A stretch of 7,102 nt of DNA. It comes from an uncultured Eubacteriales bacterium (lineage in GTDB: Bacteria; Bacillota; Clostridia; Peptostreptococcales; Anaerovoracaceae). Below, one piece after another: positions 6,131 to 7,102 of this stretch (within the stretch, counting starts at the first letter, position 1; the number at the start of each line of letters is the position of its first letter). The stretch is from assembly GCA_959021945.1 (NCBI GenBank), contig CAUEYG010000071.1, forward strand, positions 1 to 7,102, in the 5' to 3' direction. The notes beneath the pieces were generated by a model, which saw only the letters and a list, made by a program, of their open reading frames with translations, searched no databases and was not told the origin of the DNA. The position numbers and the translations under genes were made by a program.

Positions 6131-6168
6131 GGAACCTGCCGGTATCTTTTTCACGGCAGGTTCCTTTT
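6131..6168 (+). terminator. Rho-independent terminator of the ech operon
   Basis: A perfect 11-base-pair stem forms between GGAACCTGCCG (6131-6141) and CGGCAGGTTCC (6154-6164), with a 12-base loop, followed by TTTT. It starts 7 bases after the echF stop codon and marks the end of the operon. Confidence 0.9.
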
Positions 6169-6178
6169 CCTAAATTCC

Positions 6179-6207
6179 TTGACGGAGCAGGAAGAAAGGC
6201 ATATAAT
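6179..6207 (+). promoter_or_regulatory. Sigma-A-type promoter of the thioesterase gene
   Basis: The -35 box TTGACG (6179-6184) and -10 box TATAAT (6202-6207) are 17 bases apart. Transcription should start near 6214, so the hairpin at 6222-6248 falls in the leader. The thioesterase is therefore a separate transcription unit from ech. Confidence 0.82.
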
Positions 6208-6221
6208 AATACTAACAAACA

Positions 6222-6248
6222 AAAACTGCGGGCTGTTCCCGCAGTTTT
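6222..6248 (+). promoter_or_regulatory. Leader hairpin between promoter and start codon of the thioesterase gene
   Basis: AAAACTGCGGG (6222-6232) and CCCGCAGTTTT (6238-6248) form a perfect 11-base-pair stem with the 5-base loop CTGTT. It begins about 8 bases into the predicted transcript and ends 5 bases before the Shine-Dalgarno GGAG at 6254-6257. With U's on its 3' side it could act as a partial terminator (attenuator), or it could be a 5' stabilising hairpin. No alternative antiterminator pairing is obvious to me. Confidence 0.6.
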
Positions 6249-6263
6249 AAAATGGAGTAAATC

Positions 6264-6764
6264 ATGAAGCAAAAAATCAAACGGAAGCAGCATAACAGCG
6301 CAAGATGCATTGTATGCGGAGATCAGAATAAGGCCAGCCTCAACTGTCGTTTTTATGAACTGGAAAGTGGGGAACTGGCAGCTACCTTTCGCTCAGAGGA
6401 CTGGCATCAAAGCTATCCGGGCAGGATGCACGGAGGGATGGCAGCCGGAGTGCTGGACGAGCTAATCGGAAGAGCCGCTGCTGAAGGAAGAGATGATTTT
6501 TGGGGTGTAACCGTAGAGCTGCATCTGAAATACAAAAAGCCGATTCCAACAGAGGCCAACCTGAAAGCAATAGGCAGAGTCACGAAACGAAATCGAAAGA
6601 TCTTTGAAGGGACAGGAGAAATCCTCCTAGAGGACGGCACAGTTGCTGTAGAGGGATGGGGAAAGTATATGATTCTCCCCTTGGACAAAATCAGCGAAGA
6701 CGGATTTGTAGACGATGAATGGTACCACATTGAGGAAGATGATCCTGAGGAAATTGAATTGTAA
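6264..6764 (+). CDS. Hotdog-fold thioesterase, PaaI-like (4HBT family)
   Basis: This 166-residue soluble cytoplasmic protein has a single hotdog domain at about residues 14-140. Proteins of this type hydrolyse acyl-CoA or related thioesters; the substrate cannot be told from the sequence. The N-terminal RCIVCGDQN (Cys15, Cys18) followed by NCRFYE resembles the 'CFVCGxxNPxGL' opening common in PaaI-like proteins. The segment RMHGGMAAGVLDELIGRA at 54-71 is the HGG...DE signature that carries the active-site helix, with His56, Gly57-Gly58 and Asp65-Glu66. VTVELHLKYKKPIP at 82-95 is the typical central strand. A strongly acidic tail from about 145 (DDEWYHIEEDDPEEIEL) is not part of the fold. Shine-Dalgarno GGAG lies 6 bases before the ATG. 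It has its own promoter, and no partner gene suggests its pathway. The family call is firm; the function is open. Confidence 0.85.
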   Translation: MKQKIKRKQHNSARCIVCGDQNKASLNCRFYELESGELAATFRSEDWHQSYPGRMHGGMAAGVLDELIGRAAAEGRDDFWGVTVELHLKYKKPIPTEANLKAIGRVTKRNRKIFEGTGEILLEDGTVAVEGWGKYMILPLDKISEDGFVDDEWYHIEEDDPEEIEL

Positions 6765-6794
6765 GAACCTGCACTGATAAATCGAAAAAGACCC

Positions 6795-6823
6795 TTGACA
6801 TTGAAAGCAGGGTAATATACAAT
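6795..6823 (+). promoter_or_regulatory. Strong sigma-A-type promoter of rpmG-secE
   Basis: The consensus -35 TTGACA (6795-6800) and -10 TACAAT (6818-6823) are 17 bases apart, 30 bases after the thioesterase stop. Expected start is near 6830, giving a leader of about 74 bases. The strength suits a translation and secretion operon. No clear terminator separates it from the thioesterase gene, so some read-through is possible. Confidence 0.8.
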
Positions 6824-6854
6824 TATCAAGCGACTTTATGATGATAATTCCATG

Positions 6855-6874
6855 CAGAGCTGTAAGCGGCTCTG
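6855..6874 (+). promoter_or_regulatory. Small hairpin in the rpmG leader
   Basis: CAGAGC (6855-6860) and GCTCTG (6869-6874) form a 6-base-pair stem with an 8-base loop in the untranslated leader of rpmG, followed by an A+T-rich single strand and GGAGG at 6889-6893. It could be a small structural or regulatory element. I do not recognise a known ribosomal-protein leader motif. Confidence 0.35.
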
Positions 6875-6903
6875 AATTTTGAGTTAACGGAGGACAATCT
6901 AAA

Positions 6904-7053
6904 ATGAGAGTAAAAGTAACATTAGCCTGTACAGAATGCAAGCAGAGAAACTATAATACAATCAAAAATAAGAAAAACAACCCTGATCGCATCGAATTTA
7001 AAAAATATTGCAAGTTCTGCAAAAAACATACGATGCATAAAGAAACAAAATAA
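6904..7053 (+). CDS. rpmG: 50S ribosomal protein L33 (zinc-binding form)
   Basis: This 49-residue basic protein, MRVKVTLACTECKQRNY at its start, is a full-length bacterial L33 of the large ribosomal subunit. The two CxxC pairs (Cys9/Cys12 and Cys36/Cys39, the latter in YCKFCKKHTMHKETK) are complete, so it is the 'C+' form that binds zinc. GGAGG at 6889-6893 lies 10 bases before the ATG. It is followed after 12 bases by secE, the standard firmicute order that usually continues with nusG and rplK-rplA. Confidence 0.96.
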   Translation: MRVKVTLACTECKQRNYNTIKNKKNNPDRIEFKKYCKFCKKHTMHKETK

Positions 7054-7065
7054 GGAGTGTCAATT

Positions 7066-7102
7066 ATGGCCAAGGCAAAGGACAAAGATACAAAGAAAAA
7101 AG
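7066..7102 (+). CDS. secE: Preprotein translocase subunit SecE, N-terminal start only (runs off the window)
   Basis: Only twelve complete codons are visible, starting MAKAKDKDTKKK, a highly charged N-terminus typical of firmicute SecE. AAGGAG (7052-7057) lies 8 bases before the ATG. The assignment rests mainly on position, since secE follows rpmG in most Firmicutes, and on the lysine-rich start. The single membrane helix that would prove it lies outside the window. SecE forms the SecYEG export channel with SecY and SecG. Confidence 0.75.
   Translation, partial: MAKAKDKDTKKK

Noticed and set aside
6413..6941. Minus-strand open frames over the thioesterase gene and the rpmG leader
   Set aside because: They overlap a well-supported gene and two clear + strand promoters, and their products have no recognisable features.
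1..7102. CRISPR arrays, insertion sequences, tRNA or rRNA genes
   Set aside because: No regularly spaced repeats, transposase-like proteins, terminal inverted repeats or tRNA cloverleaf sequences are seen on either strand.

Overview
This window most likely comes from an anaerobic member of the Clostridia (Firmicutes/Bacillota). It is moderately low in G+C, with AGGAGG-type ribosome binding sites and sigma-A-like promoters. Its right end has the firmicute order rpmG-secE. Amino-acid- or sugar-fermenting gut or sediment clostridia are plausible; I cannot assign a genus from the sequence alone. All real genes lie on the + strand.

Layout: (1) The 3' end of an unidentified multi-pass membrane protein (2-367), closed by a strong intrinsic terminator. 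(2) A 415-base intergenic region without a convincing gene. It carries a good promoter (TTGTTA-17-TATAAT), a near-palindrome just upstream of it and some weaker signals. (3) A six-gene operon, echABCDEF (783-6123), for an Ech-type energy-converting [NiFe] hydrogenase (group 4), closed by a strong terminator. (4) A separately transcribed hotdog-fold (PaaI-like) thioesterase gene with a hairpin in its leader (6264-6764). (5) A strong promoter leading into rpmG (ribosomal protein L33) and the first codons of secE.

The ech genes form one functional unit. EchF and EchC carry electrons from reduced ferredoxin through [4Fe-4S] clusters to the NiFe centre in EchE, where protons are reduced to H2. EchA (antiporter-like) and EchB (NuoH-like) anchor the complex in the membrane and couple the reaction to outward H+ or Na+ movement. 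EchD is the small NuoC-like connecting subunit. All catalytic and cluster-binding motifs are intact. Spacing between the genes is 0-19 bases, so they are almost certainly co-transcribed and translationally coupled. No maturation (hyp), formate dehydrogenase or CO dehydrogenase gene lies in the window, which suggests a stand-alone ferredoxin-linked enzyme.

The main departure from a textbook Ech is EchF. It carries two tandem 2[4Fe-4S] modules (four cluster motifs) joined by a charged Lys/Glu/Ala linker, where the classic subunit has one such module. I see no wholly new system here. The points worth checking are the doubled EchF, the acidic tail of EchC, the operator-like palindrome at the ech promoter, and the leader hairpin of the thioesterase gene.
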